Source: Caldilineaceae bacterium
Lineage (GTDB): Bacteria > Chloroflexota > Anaerolineae > Caldilineales > Caldilineaceae
Length of the DNA stretch: 7,027 bases
NCBI GenBank assembly: GCA_026645635.1
Contig: JAPKMV010000175.1
Span: 1-7,027, forward strand
Reading direction: 5' to 3'
Positions 1 through 5,834 of the stretch are shown here, in pieces; the stretch's first letter is position 1, and each line of letters opens with the position of its first letter. Position numbers and translations under genes: made by a program. A model generated the notes under the pieces. It had not been told where the DNA came from. It saw only the letters and a list, made by a program, of their open reading frames with translations, and ran no database searches.

Positions 1-2410
1 TGTCACCCAAATCCACTGCGTCCCCCAGCCGCTCGCCGCTCTGCCAGTCGTAGAGGCCGGCGATCAACGTGTACGCGCCGGGCGGCAGGTCGGCCGGCAG
101 CGGCAGTTGCTGCGTGTCGGCCAGCGTGGCGCCCGCGGGCCACTGGCTGGTGGGCAGCCGGCTGATCGCGTCGCCCGGTGGCCAGTCGAGCTGCGCCACT
201 TTCTCACCGTTGGCGTCCAGCAGATGCACGAAGGCGTTGTAATCCTGCGCCACCGGCTGCGTCGCCCGCCATTGCAACGTCAACGCCAGCAGTTCGCCCG
301 CCCGGACTGTTGTTGGCGTGCTGGCGCCGACGAGCTCGATGGCGTCGCCAAAGCGGGCAGCCAGTTCTGTGGCCGCGCCTGCGGCGGCGTCCTGCGCCAC
401 CGGCTGCCAGGCGCCGTCAGCCGTGCGGGCATAGCCGCCCAGCCGCAGCAGCGTGCCATCTTCCAGCGCAGGCAGGGCTGCATCGTGACTCGTCAGCGGC
501 AGCCGTTCGCCGTCGCGCCAGTTGTCGCCGGCATAGACGCCCACCCCCAGGGCCATCTGCGCTGCGTCCAGCGTCCAGGGCAGCGTCTGCACCTGCACCG
601 GCGTCTCCTTCGGCCACAACGAGGTAGGATACCATAGTTCGGCAGTGCTCGGATAAAACTCGCTGTCATGCAGCACATTCAGGCCGCGATCCAGATAGCT
701 CACCTGAAAACGCAGGTCGTGGGTCAGCGGTTTCAGCGCCTGCCAGATGAAGGTGACTACCAGTTCCCCATAGCGGTCTGTCCCGACTGTGTAGTCGAGC
801 AGCGCCAGTTCGTCACCGAAGAAGGCCAGCGGCGCCGTTGCGGTGAGCGGCGCTGACGGCTGCCAGGCAGTGAAGAAGTCGGCGGGCAACGTCTTTTCTG
901 GCGCATCCTTGCGCAGCAGCAGATAACCGTCACTGGCCGCGGCCACGCCAAAGCCGCCGGCCAGCAGTTCGTCCACCGTGCGGCGCAGGTCGCTGGGGTG
1001 CTGGGGCCAGGCCGCGCCGGTGACATCCAGGAACACGGTGTCGGCGTCGTCGAGGCGCGGGAAGATGTAGAGCGTGCCGCGACCGCTCACATGCGGGTTG
1101 AGGCGGTCGTGCGCCGAGACCCTCGCATCGGGCGGGATCTGGTCGATGATCGCCTGCGCGGCGCGGTGGTGGTCGGTGACGGTCAGCGGCAGGTGCTGGG
1201 GCATTCCCGGCAGGTAGCCGTAGAGCCACTGGCTGAGCAGCGCACCGGCGAGGATCGCAGCGGCGGAGAGGGGATAGACCGCGGATTTGGCGGATGCGGC
1301 GGATTTTCGCGGATTTTCTGGGTTATTCGCCCCTCGCCCCTCGCCCCTCGCCACCCTTGCCGCGCGCGCCACCCCCATCACCATCGCCAGCATGACGAAG
1401 GGCAACACCGGCGCGACGTAGATCAGCCGGGTGGCCTCGTGCATGGGCGAGAAGTCGGCGAGGAGGTTGATGGCCAGCGAGGGCAGCGCCAGGAAGAGCA
1501 CCTCCGGCGCCAGCAGTGCGGTGAAACCCACGGGCAGCAGCAGTTGGAAGAAGTAGCGCAGCACCGGCGTCTGCTGCAGCTTGCCCAGCACCAGGTCGGG
1601 GCGGGTCAGCAGCGACCGCACTTTGTCCGCGGTGGTGGCGCCCAGGTAATCGTAGCGGCCCCAGTGGATATTGCCGCCGGCGAATGCGGTCTGGATGCCC
1701 AACACGGCCAGCAGTGACCAGCCAAAGCCGAGCGCCGCGGTGATCACGCCCAGGTTCCGGCAGCGCAGGACAAAGAAGGCGTAGACGCCCAGCATCCCCA
1801 CCAGCAGGCCGATTTCCTCCTTGCAGCCCGCGGCGAGCACGGCAAAGAGGGCAAACCAGCCCGTGCGCCCCGTCACAAGAAAGTAGAAGGCGGCCATCAG
1901 CAAGGTCGGCGCCAGCGTCACCGGATGGAACTCATACCAGACCGCGCCTTGCAGCGCCGGGTTGAGCAGATAGGCCACGGCGAAGACAAGGCCCATCCAG
2001 TCGCCCAGCCGTTGGTGGCGGGCCAGGGCGAAGAGCGGAAGCGCGCCCAGCGCGGCTACCGTGGCCTGCAAGATCAGCAGGAACTCGACGGACGGGAAAA
2101 GCCGGTAGAAAGGCGCGATGAGCAGGATGATCGGTTCGACGTGATAGCTGAGCCGGTTGGTCAGCCCGACCTCCTGGTTGGTCATGCGGAACCAGTCGCC
2201 CTGGGCCGTGTTCCAGATCGCCTGGTTGAGGTTGCCCATGTCCAGCGCGCGCGCTTCGTAGGCGTGATAGCGCAGGATCGTGCGCTGGCTGAAGTAGACG
2301 GCGAAGATCAACACCGCCAGCGCCAGCAGCGCCAGCGGCAGAATTTGCGAAACAGAACGCGGATAACGCGGCTCTGTCCTGAGCTTGTCGAAGGAATTGG
2401 GCGGGTTCAC
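1..2410 (-). CDS. DUF2079 family polytopic membrane protein with C-terminal beta-sandwich modules (3' end cut by window edge)
   Basis: 803 codons are visible and the reading frame runs off the left edge. Residues 22-400 look like a DUF2079 integral membrane domain with roughly ten hydrophobic segments (about 23-40, 91-104, 110-130, 140-158, 164-181, 185-215, 221-243, 286-317, 329-350, 380-400). Family-like motifs include RALDMGNLNQAIWNT (54-68), YHVEPI (89-94), EFHPVTLAP (160-168) and CKEE (196-199). An extracytoplasmic region follows (IPPDARVSAHDRLNPH, about 416-434), then beta-rich modules from about 524 and 688. The last module (TLQWRATQPV, FVHLLDANG) is of the kind seen on Chloroflexota membrane glycosyltransferases. 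DUF2079 proteins resemble GT-C glycosyltransferases in topology, but their reaction is unproven. The GTG at 2410 is the only usual start between the in-frame TAA (2420-2422) and the first helix; no clear Shine-Dalgarno precedes it. Dispersed repeats form part of the N-terminus and of a loop at about 354-377. It follows a Wzz gene in the same direction, which fits envelope polysaccharide work. Confidence 0.88.
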   Translation of the reverse strand, partial: MNPPNSFDKLRTEPRYPRSVSQILPLALLALAVLIFAVYFSQRTILRYHAYEARALDMGNLNQAIWNTAQGDWFRMTNQEVGLTNRLSYHVEPIILLIAPFYRLFPSVEFLLILQATVAALGALPLFALARHQRLGDWMGLVFAVAYLLNPALQGAVWYEFHPVTLAPTLLMAAFYFLVTGRTGWFALFAVLAAGCKEEIGLLVGMLGVYAFFVLRCRNLGVITAALGFGWSLLAVLGIQTAFAGGNIHWGRYDYLGATTADKVRSLLTRPDLVLGKLQQTPVLRYFFQLLLPVGFTALLAPEVLFLALPSLAINLLADFSPMHEATRLIYVAPVLPFVMLAMVMGVARAARVARGEGRGANNPENPRKSAASAKSAVYPLSAAAILAGALLSQWLYGYLPGMPQHLPLTVTDHHRAAQAIIDQIPPDARVSAHDRLNPHVSGRGTLYIFPRLDDADTVFLDVTGAAWPQHPSDLRRTVDELLAGGFGVAAASDGYLLLRKDAPEKTLPADFFTAWQPSAPLTATAPLAFFGDELALLDYTVGTDRYGELVVTFIWQALKPLTHDLRFQVSYLDRGLNVLHDSEFYPSTAELWYPTSLWPKETPVQVQTLPWTLDAAQMALGVGVYAGDNWRDGERLPLTSHDAALPALEDGTLLRLGGYARTADGAWQPVAQDAAAGAATELAARFGDAIELVGASTPTTVRAGELLALTLQWRATQPVAQDYNAFVHLLDANGEKVAQLDWPPGDAISRLPTSQWPAGATLADTQQLPLPADLPPGAYTLIAGLYDWQSGERLGDAVDLGD
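1281..1352. repeat. Two short tandem repeats inside the DUF2079 coding region
   Basis: Four GCGGAT cores start at 1281, 1290, 1299 and 1309. Next to them, three perfect tandem copies of the heptamer CGCCCCT occupy 1328-1348, with a partial fourth after. Both look like dispersed intergenic repeats common in Chloroflexota. Here they are translated without a stop as a low-complexity, basic stretch (around GEGRGANN and PRKSAASAKSA, residues about 354-377), between hydrophobic segments 329-350 and 380-400. The heptamer is not a multiple of three, so gain or loss of one unit would shift the frame. Confidence 0.7.
2375..2395. repeat. Short dispersed repeat (CTGAGCTTGTCGAA type)
   Basis: The core CTGAGCTTGTCGAAGG matches a short repeat I recognise from many bacterial genomes, where it is usually intergenic. 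Here it is read on the minus strand as the N-terminal residues SFDKLRT of the DUF2079 protein, a typical signature of this repeat when translated. Only one copy lies in the window, so its repeated nature rests on prior knowledge. Confidence 0.55.
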
Positions 2411-2463
2411 GCGGATGGGTTACAGGTGGGGCAGGCGGGCTGTCTCTGACGTTGAGGCTAGTA

Positions 2464-2545
2464 TTGACGCAGAGACGCGGAGACGCAGAGGAAACGCAGA
2501 GGGATTCTCTCTGCGCATCTCTGCATCTCCGCGTCTCTGCGTCAA
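2464..2545. repeat. Imperfect palindrome, MITE-like or REP-like repeat between the Wzz and DUF2079 genes
   Basis: The 27-nt arms at 2464-2490 and 2519-2545 are reverse complements with one mismatch. Both are built from GACGCAGAGACGCGGAG-type units, and further ACGCAGAG-like units lie inside. The element fills about half of the 158-nt gap between the stop of the upstream Wzz gene (2569) and the DUF2079 start (2410). As RNA it would form a long stem that could attenuate transcription or protect the upstream message. There is no T-run directly after the stem on the minus strand, so it is not a classical terminator. The unit type is familiar from Chloroflexota intergenic regions. Confidence 0.75.
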
Positions 2546-2568
2546 CTTTGCCTCACCTCTTGTCAGCA

Positions 2569-3288
2569 TCACGCCGTCTTGGGTGCGCCGAGGCGACCAG
2601 GCTGCGCGACGGGCTGGGGCGCTTCCTTGTTTTTGGTCGCGCGTGGGATCGCCGCCAGCACGGGCACGCCCAATGCCCGCTCCGCCGCGGCGGGCGTGCG
2701 CAGCAGGTCGGACTCCATCCAGGTGAGCAGCAGCACGATGCCCACGCCCAGGATCAGGCCGAGCACAGCGCCGGCGATGGCGTTGATGCGCGGCTTGGGC
2801 GCGATCTGTTCGTAGCCGATGTCGCGACTGCGGATTTTCACCTCGATGCGGTCGCGCTTGTCCTGCTGGGCATAGTAGGCGGTGCGCTCCTCGTAGAACT
2901 CATCGGCAAAGCCCAGCGCCGCCTGCTTGGCCACTTCGCCGTCGGCGTTGCGCACCTGAATCTTGATCGTAAAGGTGCTGGAATCCGGCTCGATCTGGGT
3001 CTTGGCCAGCAGGTCATAGGGGTTCATATCGAGCTGCTGGCGGGCGATCACTCGCGACGCCACCTCCGGCGTCTTCAGGTTGGCCGTGAAATTGCGCATC
3101 AGGTCCTTCGCCGTGTTGCCCAGACCCCAGTCCGGCCGCGCCGGCACGGTGCTCACGTCCACTGCGGCCGAGTATTCCGCTTTTTGCAGGTAGCTGATGC
3201 CGAAGGCGGCCATCGCGCCCAACAGCATGGCGGCCAGGACGATCCAGCCGCGTTTGCGAATCACTCGCCAGTATTCTTGAAATGTCAT
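2569..3288 (-). CDS. Wzz/YveK-type polysaccharide chain-length determinant or copolymerase
   Basis: 239 residues with the classic Wzz layout: a short cytoplasmic N-terminus (FQEYWRVIRKRGWIV), a first membrane helix at about 16-34, an extracytoplasmic region at about 35-167, and a second helix at about 168-191 preceded by APKPR (163-167). A cytoplasmic tail carries ALGVPVLAAIP (205-215), the segment that in longer relatives leads into a BY-type tyrosine kinase. No Walker motifs follow, so this is the modulator part only, and any kinase would be a separate gene. Such proteins sit in the inner membrane and help set polymer length in Wzy-dependent polysaccharide export. The ATG at 3288 has GAGAGGGAAAC just upstream, a good Shine-Dalgarno. 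The extracytoplasmic part is shorter than in enterobacterial Wzz proteins. Its N-terminus resembles that of the Wzz-like gene at 4287-4898, suggesting paralogy. Confidence 0.85.
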   Translation of the reverse strand: MTFQEYWRVIRKRGWIVLAAMLLGAMAAFGISYLQKAEYSAAVDVSTVPARPDWGLGNTAKDLMRNFTANLKTPEVASRVIARQQLDMNPYDLLAKTQIEPDSSTFTIKIQVRNADGEVAKQAALGFADEFYEERTAYYAQQDKRDRIEVKIRSRDIGYEQIAPKPRINAIAGAVLGLILGVGIVLLLTWMESDLLRTPAAAERALGVPVLAAIPRATKNKEAPQPVAQPGRLGAPKTA

Positions 3289-3341
3289 GTTTCCCTCTCA
3301 GGCGCCCGTGCGCCAGAACCTGGGCGCAAGCGTACCACAGA

Positions 3342-3369
3342 TTGCTTGAATCCCGAATTCCATGATAAT
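3342..3369 (+). promoter_or_regulatory. Possible sigma-70-type promoter for the DapB-like gene
   Basis: TTGCTT at 3342-3347 and GATAAT at 3364-3369 are separated by 16 nt, about 80 nt upstream of the ATG at 3449. The -10 matches TATAAT at five of six positions; the -35 is weaker. The same A/T-rich island reads TATTAT on the minus strand (3365-3370) and could also serve the divergent Wzz gene, although no -35 at normal spacing is visible there. Confidence 0.35.
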
Positions 3370-3436
3370 AGAGCAAAATCCATGCTTCTCACTATCAACC
3401 ATGCCCATCTCAAGCAGTTGCCGGAAGACGGCGCTG

Positions 3437-3451
3437 AAAGGAACGATCATG
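3437..3451 (+). promoter_or_regulatory. Ribosome binding site and start codon of the DapB-like gene
   Basis: AAAGGA (3437-3442) lies 6 nt before the ATG at 3449. This favours the start at 3449 over in-frame ATGs further upstream (3362 and 3401), which would add about 29 or 16 residues with no family resemblance ahead of the Rossmann motif. Confidence 0.75.
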
Positions 3452-4249
3452 TCTCTCAAAGTATGTCTGGCGGGTGCAACGGGTTGGGCAGGCTCCGCAC
3501 TCGCACGCGCCCTGGCCGAAACGCCGGACCTCACTCTGGTTGCCGCAGTCGGGCGCACCCACGCGGGCCGCGTGCTGGGCGAGGTGCTGGGCGAGCCGCG
3601 CCTCGCGTGCCACATCTATGCGTCTGCGGCAGAGGCGTTGGCCCATCCCTGCGACGTCTTTGTCGAGTACACCAAACCAGACAGCGCAAAGGCCAACATT
3701 CTGGCGGCGCTGGCGCACGGTGCGCATGTCGTGGTGGGAACTTCTGGCCTGACGGAGGACGATTTTTCCGAGATCGACGCCGTCGCCCGCGCCCGGCAGC
3801 GGGGCGTGCTCGCCTGCGGCAACTTTGCCCTGACGGTCGTGCTGCTGCAAAAGTTCGCTGAAATGGCCGCCCGGCTGATCCCACAGTGGGAAATCATCGA
3901 CTATGCCCGCGACGACAAGATCGACGCGCCGAGCGGCACCGCACGCGAACTGGCGTTTCGCCTGTCGAACGTGCGCAGCCCGGTGCCGACAGTGCCGGTG
4001 GCAAATACGGTCGGCCCGGTCGAAACCCGCGGCGCCACGGTTTCCGGTTCGCAGGTGCATTCCATTCGTCTGCCGGGGTATGTGATCAGCGCCGAGATCA
4101 TCTTTGGGCTGCCGGATCAGAGGCTGACGATCCGCCACGACGCGGGGAACAGCGCCCGCCCGTACACCGATGGGGCGTTGCTGGCGATCCGTAAGGTGTC
4201 ATCGCTGGTGGGCGTCCACCGTGGCCTCGACACCGTGCTCGACCTCTGA
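3449..4249 (+). CDS. Divergent DapB-like (dihydrodipicolinate reductase family) NAD(P)-dependent oxidoreductase
   Basis: 266 residues, the usual DapB length. The N-terminal Rossmann fold opens with VCLAGATGWAGS (5-16); the usual DapB motif is GAxGRMG. It continues with FVEYTKPDS (71-79), VVVGTSGL (94-101, usual GTTG) and GNFAL (124-128). The C-terminal domain carries WEIIDYARDDKIDAPSGTA (147-165), matching EIIEAHHRHKVDAPSGTA of E. coli DapB. The substrate-binding DAPSGTA and the catalytic lysine (K157, equivalent to K163) are kept. The HH pair is replaced by Ala-Arg, so the proton-donor histidine is missing. DapB reduces a dihydrodipicolinate intermediate in lysine and diaminopimelate synthesis, but the lost histidine argues for a paralogue with another substrate. 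No dap genes are nearby; it lies opposite in strand between two Wzz genes and converges on the left end of the 4287-4898 gene with a 37-nt gap. Family membership is firm; function is unknown. Confidence 0.85.
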   Translation: MSLKVCLAGATGWAGSALARALAETPDLTLVAAVGRTHAGRVLGEVLGEPRLACHIYASAAEALAHPCDVFVEYTKPDSAKANILAALAHGAHVVVGTSGLTEDDFSEIDAVARARQRGVLACGNFALTVVLLQKFAEMAARLIPQWEIIDYARDDKIDAPSGTARELAFRLSNVRSPVPTVPVANTVGPVETRGATVSGSQVHSIRLPGYVISAEIIFGLPDQRLTIRHDAGNSARPYTDGALLAIRKVSSLVGVHRGLDTVLDL

Positions 4250-4286
4250 CCCCAGTAGACGATGCATTTCCGTCACACTCTCACCC

Positions 4287-4898
4287 CTACCGGGTTTGCC
4301 GGCGGCGGCGCGGCGACGGAATCTCGCCCAGCACGGGCAACGGGAGTTCCACCTGATCGCGCACGCCGCCGCCCACCGCGCCTACGGCCGGCGGGTCGAT
4401 CACGGTGATGCCGGCGCCCTCGTTGCCCAACTGTTGGAAGTAGAAGGTGGCATTTTCACTCAACTCGGCGGCCGCCGCATCGGCGATCAACTGCAACTGC
4501 GCGGCGTCGGGCCAGGTGAAACTAAGCGTGATGATGCGGTGCTGTTTGCCCGTGGCCGCGCTGCCCTGGATCACACCGGGAGGCACGGTGAGATTGGCGG
4601 CGGCCAGGCGCGCACTCACCTGTTCGGCAAAGAGCGCGCTGCGCACCACTTCGGTGAAGTCGTCCACCAGGTATTCGCTGGAGAGCCAGGCATAGTAGCG
4701 CGGGTCATAGAAGGTGGTCGTGGCCGCATCGCTGGCAGGATTGACCCCCACCAACATCCGCATCGACGCAGCGTAGCTGGGCGGCTTGGGCTGCCACGGG
4801 CGCATCTGCACCAGGCTGAGCAGGAGCACCAGCCCGGCCAGCGCAAAGGGAATCCACAAGCGGCGTCGCAAAATCGCCCAATAGGTGCGTAGTTCCAT
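4287..4898 (-). CDS. Wzz-like protein lacking the second membrane helix
   Basis: 203 residues. The N-terminus (MELRTYWAILRRRLWIPFAL) and a membrane helix at about 16-31 match the neighbouring Wzz protein. An extracytoplasmic region follows (about 32-165), with ITVIDPPAV (164-172), the proline-containing strand that in Wzz proteins immediately precedes the second helix. Here it runs within about 15 residues into ELPLPVLGEIP (184-194), the segment that normally follows that helix, and ends in a basic tail (SPRRRRQTR). The second helix seems cleanly deleted, leaving a protein anchored only at its N-terminus with a tail that would stay outside. The protein may be a non-functional remnant, or it may act as a partner to the intact Wzz at 2569-3288. 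No Shine-Dalgarno is evident before the ATG. It converges with the DapB-like gene. Confidence 0.75.
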   Translation of the reverse strand: MELRTYWAILRRRLWIPFALAGLVLLLSLVQMRPWQPKPPSYAASMRMLVGVNPASDAATTTFYDPRYYAWLSSEYLVDDFTEVVRSALFAEQVSARLAAANLTVPPGVIQGSAATGKQHRIITLSFTWPDAAQLQLIADAAAAELSENATFYFQQLGNEGAGITVIDPPAVGAVGGGVRDQVELPLPVLGEIPSPRRRRQTR

Positions 4899-4905
4899 AC
4901 CATGC

Positions 4906-4933
4906 AGTCTACAGGGAATTGGAGTTGGCGCAA
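4906..4933 (-). promoter_or_regulatory. Possible promoter giving a near-leaderless transcript of the helix-less Wzz gene
   Basis: Read on the minus strand, TTGCGC (4928-4933) and TAGACT (4906-4911) are 16 nt apart, and the -10-like box ends only 7 nt before the ATG at 4898. That spacing would place transcription initiation at or next to the start codon, which fits the missing Shine-Dalgarno. The match to consensus is modest and the assignment is tentative. Confidence 0.25.
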
Positions 4934-4971
4934 AAATTGTAACGGGTGAGGGGGTGTTCGCACCCCCTCAC
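4932..4971 (-). terminator. Rho-independent terminator candidate after the ABM-like gene, made from a GC-rich repeat
   Basis: A perfect 11-bp stem (4961-4971 with 4946-4956) closes a 4-nt loop (4957-4960; CGAA on the minus strand). On the minus strand it is followed after 9 nt by a T-run (4932-4936). It starts 6 nt past the stop codon of the ABM-like gene. The stem is very stable, but the T-run is short and offset. The flanking CCCCCTCACTCCCCCTCAC sequence resembles a dispersed Chloroflexota repeat, so the terminator may be a repeat in origin. Confidence 0.6.
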
Positions 4972-4977
4972 TCCCCC

Positions 4978-5274
4978 TCACCCCACCATACCGAATCCGC
5001 CCACGGGAATTGTCTCGAAGCGCTCACCAAACCCGGCGATGAGCGGGCGCCCGGCTGCGATGGCCCGCTGCACCGCGGGCAGCGCCAGCGACGCCTGGTG
5101 ATCTGCCTGGCTCACCCACACTTCAGTGACCCAGATGGCGTCGGGGTCGGTCGGGTCCGCGGCGACGATGTAGCTGAGACAGCCGGGCATCTCCGTCAGC
5201 CCTTCCAGCAGGATCGCGATCAGCGCGTCCCGCTGCCCTGGTTGGCTGATAATCTTGCCGATCAGCCCGTACAT
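4978..5274 (-). CDS. ABM-type (antibiotic biosynthesis monooxygenase / YgiN-like) small dimeric alpha-beta barrel protein
   Basis: 98 residues, the normal length for this family. It begins MYGLIGKIISQPGQRDALIAILLEG-like, with the first strand followed by the helix typical of ABM proteins. Then come CLSYIVAADPTDPDAIWVTEVW (32-53) and a D-H-Q helix (58-60) leading to the end. The fold is a dimeric ferredoxin-like barrel. Relatives include quinol monooxygenase YgiN, anthrone monooxygenases and haem-degrading IsdG, so the substrate cannot be read from the sequence. The ATG at 5274 is preferred over the in-frame GTG at 5286. It starts the first beta-strand cleanly and has GGTGA at 5279-5283, overlapping the stop codon of the upstream acetyltransferase. 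The 4-nt gap between the genes suggests translational coupling. It is the last gene before the hairpin terminator. Confidence 0.82.
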   Translation of the reverse strand: MYGLIGKIISQPGQRDALIAILLEGLTEMPGCLSYIVAADPTDPDAIWVTEVWVSQADHQASLALPAVQRAIAAGRPLIAGFGERFETIPVGGFGMVG

Positions 5275-5278
5275 GGTG

Positions 5279-5794
5279 TCACCCACTTGCCCGCTCCCCG
5301 CGCGCCGGCCTCAGCCGCGCCATCTTGTACACATCGATATACTGGCCGTCGCGAAACGCATACTGCACCAGCGTGCCTTCGATCCCAAAGCCGAAGCGGG
5401 TGTAGAGGCGCACCGCCCGCTCGTTGTCCACGAACACCTCCAGCTCGAGGCGCAGCAGGTTGAGCCAGTTGTCGGCGGCGTCCACGCCGGCCTGCATCAG
5501 CGCGGCGCCGATGCCCCGCCCCTGCATGTCGTCGCGCACCGCCATGCCAAGCTGCCCTGCATGGCGCCGCCGCGGGTTGGTCAGCATGTGGATGTCCAGT
5601 TGGCCGACGATCTCGTCGCCGCTGCACGCGACCAGGCCGTATTTGGTGTCGGGTGTGTCGGCCAGCCGTTTGCGCCAGACTTCCACGGAAGGGTGCGGCA
5701 GTTGGAGCGTGCCCCATACGACCTGCGGGCCGGCAAAAATGCGCTGCACCCCGGCATAGTCTTCCGGTTCGGTGCGGCGGATGGTGATTGTCAT
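5279..5794 (-). CDS. aaaT: AaaT/YhhY-like GNAT amino-acid N-acetyltransferase
   Basis: 171 residues with a full GNAT fold. It resembles E. coli AaaT (YhhY, 162 residues), which acetylates amino acids such as phenylalanine and methionine. Shared stretches, recalled rather than aligned by program, include TLQLPHPSVEVWRKRLAD (29-46), NPRRRHAGQLG (73-83), DNWL (108-111), LELEVFVDNERAVRLYTRFG (116-135), IEGT (138-141), YAF-R-G-YID (145-154) and YKMARL (156-161). The acetyl-CoA loop is QGRGIG (91-96). A roughly ten-residue tail (RPARGERASG) is extra. AAAGGA (5805-5810) lies 10 nt before the ATG. It sits 40 nt after the other GNAT gene and is coupled to the ABM-like gene downstream. Family assignment is firm; the exact substrate is inferred from similarity. 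Confidence 0.87.
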   Translation of the reverse strand: MTITIRRTEPEDYAGVQRIFAGPQVVWGTLQLPHPSVEVWRKRLADTPDTKYGLVACSGDEIVGQLDIHMLTNPRRRHAGQLGMAVRDDMQGRGIGAALMQAGVDAADNWLNLLRLELEVFVDNERAVRLYTRFGFGIEGTLVQYAFRDGQYIDVYKMARLRPARGERASG

Positions 5795-5834
5795 GGTTAC
5801 AGATTCCTTTCAACGCATCCACGCAGGCAGTGGT

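Noticed and set aside
107..2449. Long plus-strand open frames (107-637, 998-1717, 1925-2449)
   Set aside because: They lie opposite the DUF2079 gene, whose protein has clear family motifs. Their translations are rich in R, Q, H and G with no recognisable domain, as expected for antisense frames in GC-rich DNA.
2464..2545. CRISPR array or tRNA in the repeat-rich gap
   Set aside because: The arms are inverted rather than direct repeats with regular spacers, and no cloverleaf or cas gene is present.
3309..3328. TGCGCC-8 nt-GGCGCA inverted repeat upstream of the Wzz gene as an operator
   Set aside because: Six-base GC-only arms are expected by chance in such DNA, and no regulator gene is nearby to support it.
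3362..3448. Longer N-terminus for the DapB-like protein from the ATG at 3362
   Set aside because: The extra 29 residues have no family resemblance and that ATG overlaps the likely -10 box, whereas the ATG at 3449 has a good Shine-Dalgarno and starts just before the Rossmann motif.
2452..3861. 469-codon plus-strand frame
   Set aside because: It runs through the palindrome, antisense to the Wzz gene, and then out of frame through the DapB-like gene. Its translation has no domain, and both overlapped genes are well supported.
4250..4286. Terminator in the convergent gap between the DapB-like and Wzz-like genes
   Set aside because: No stable stem or T-run is visible in the 37 nt.
5275..5286. 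GTG start at 5286 for the ABM-like protein
   Set aside because: It would add only four residues (to give MGDTMYG) and overlap the upstream gene; the ATG at 5274 has a Shine-Dalgarno-like GGTGA and fits the family start.
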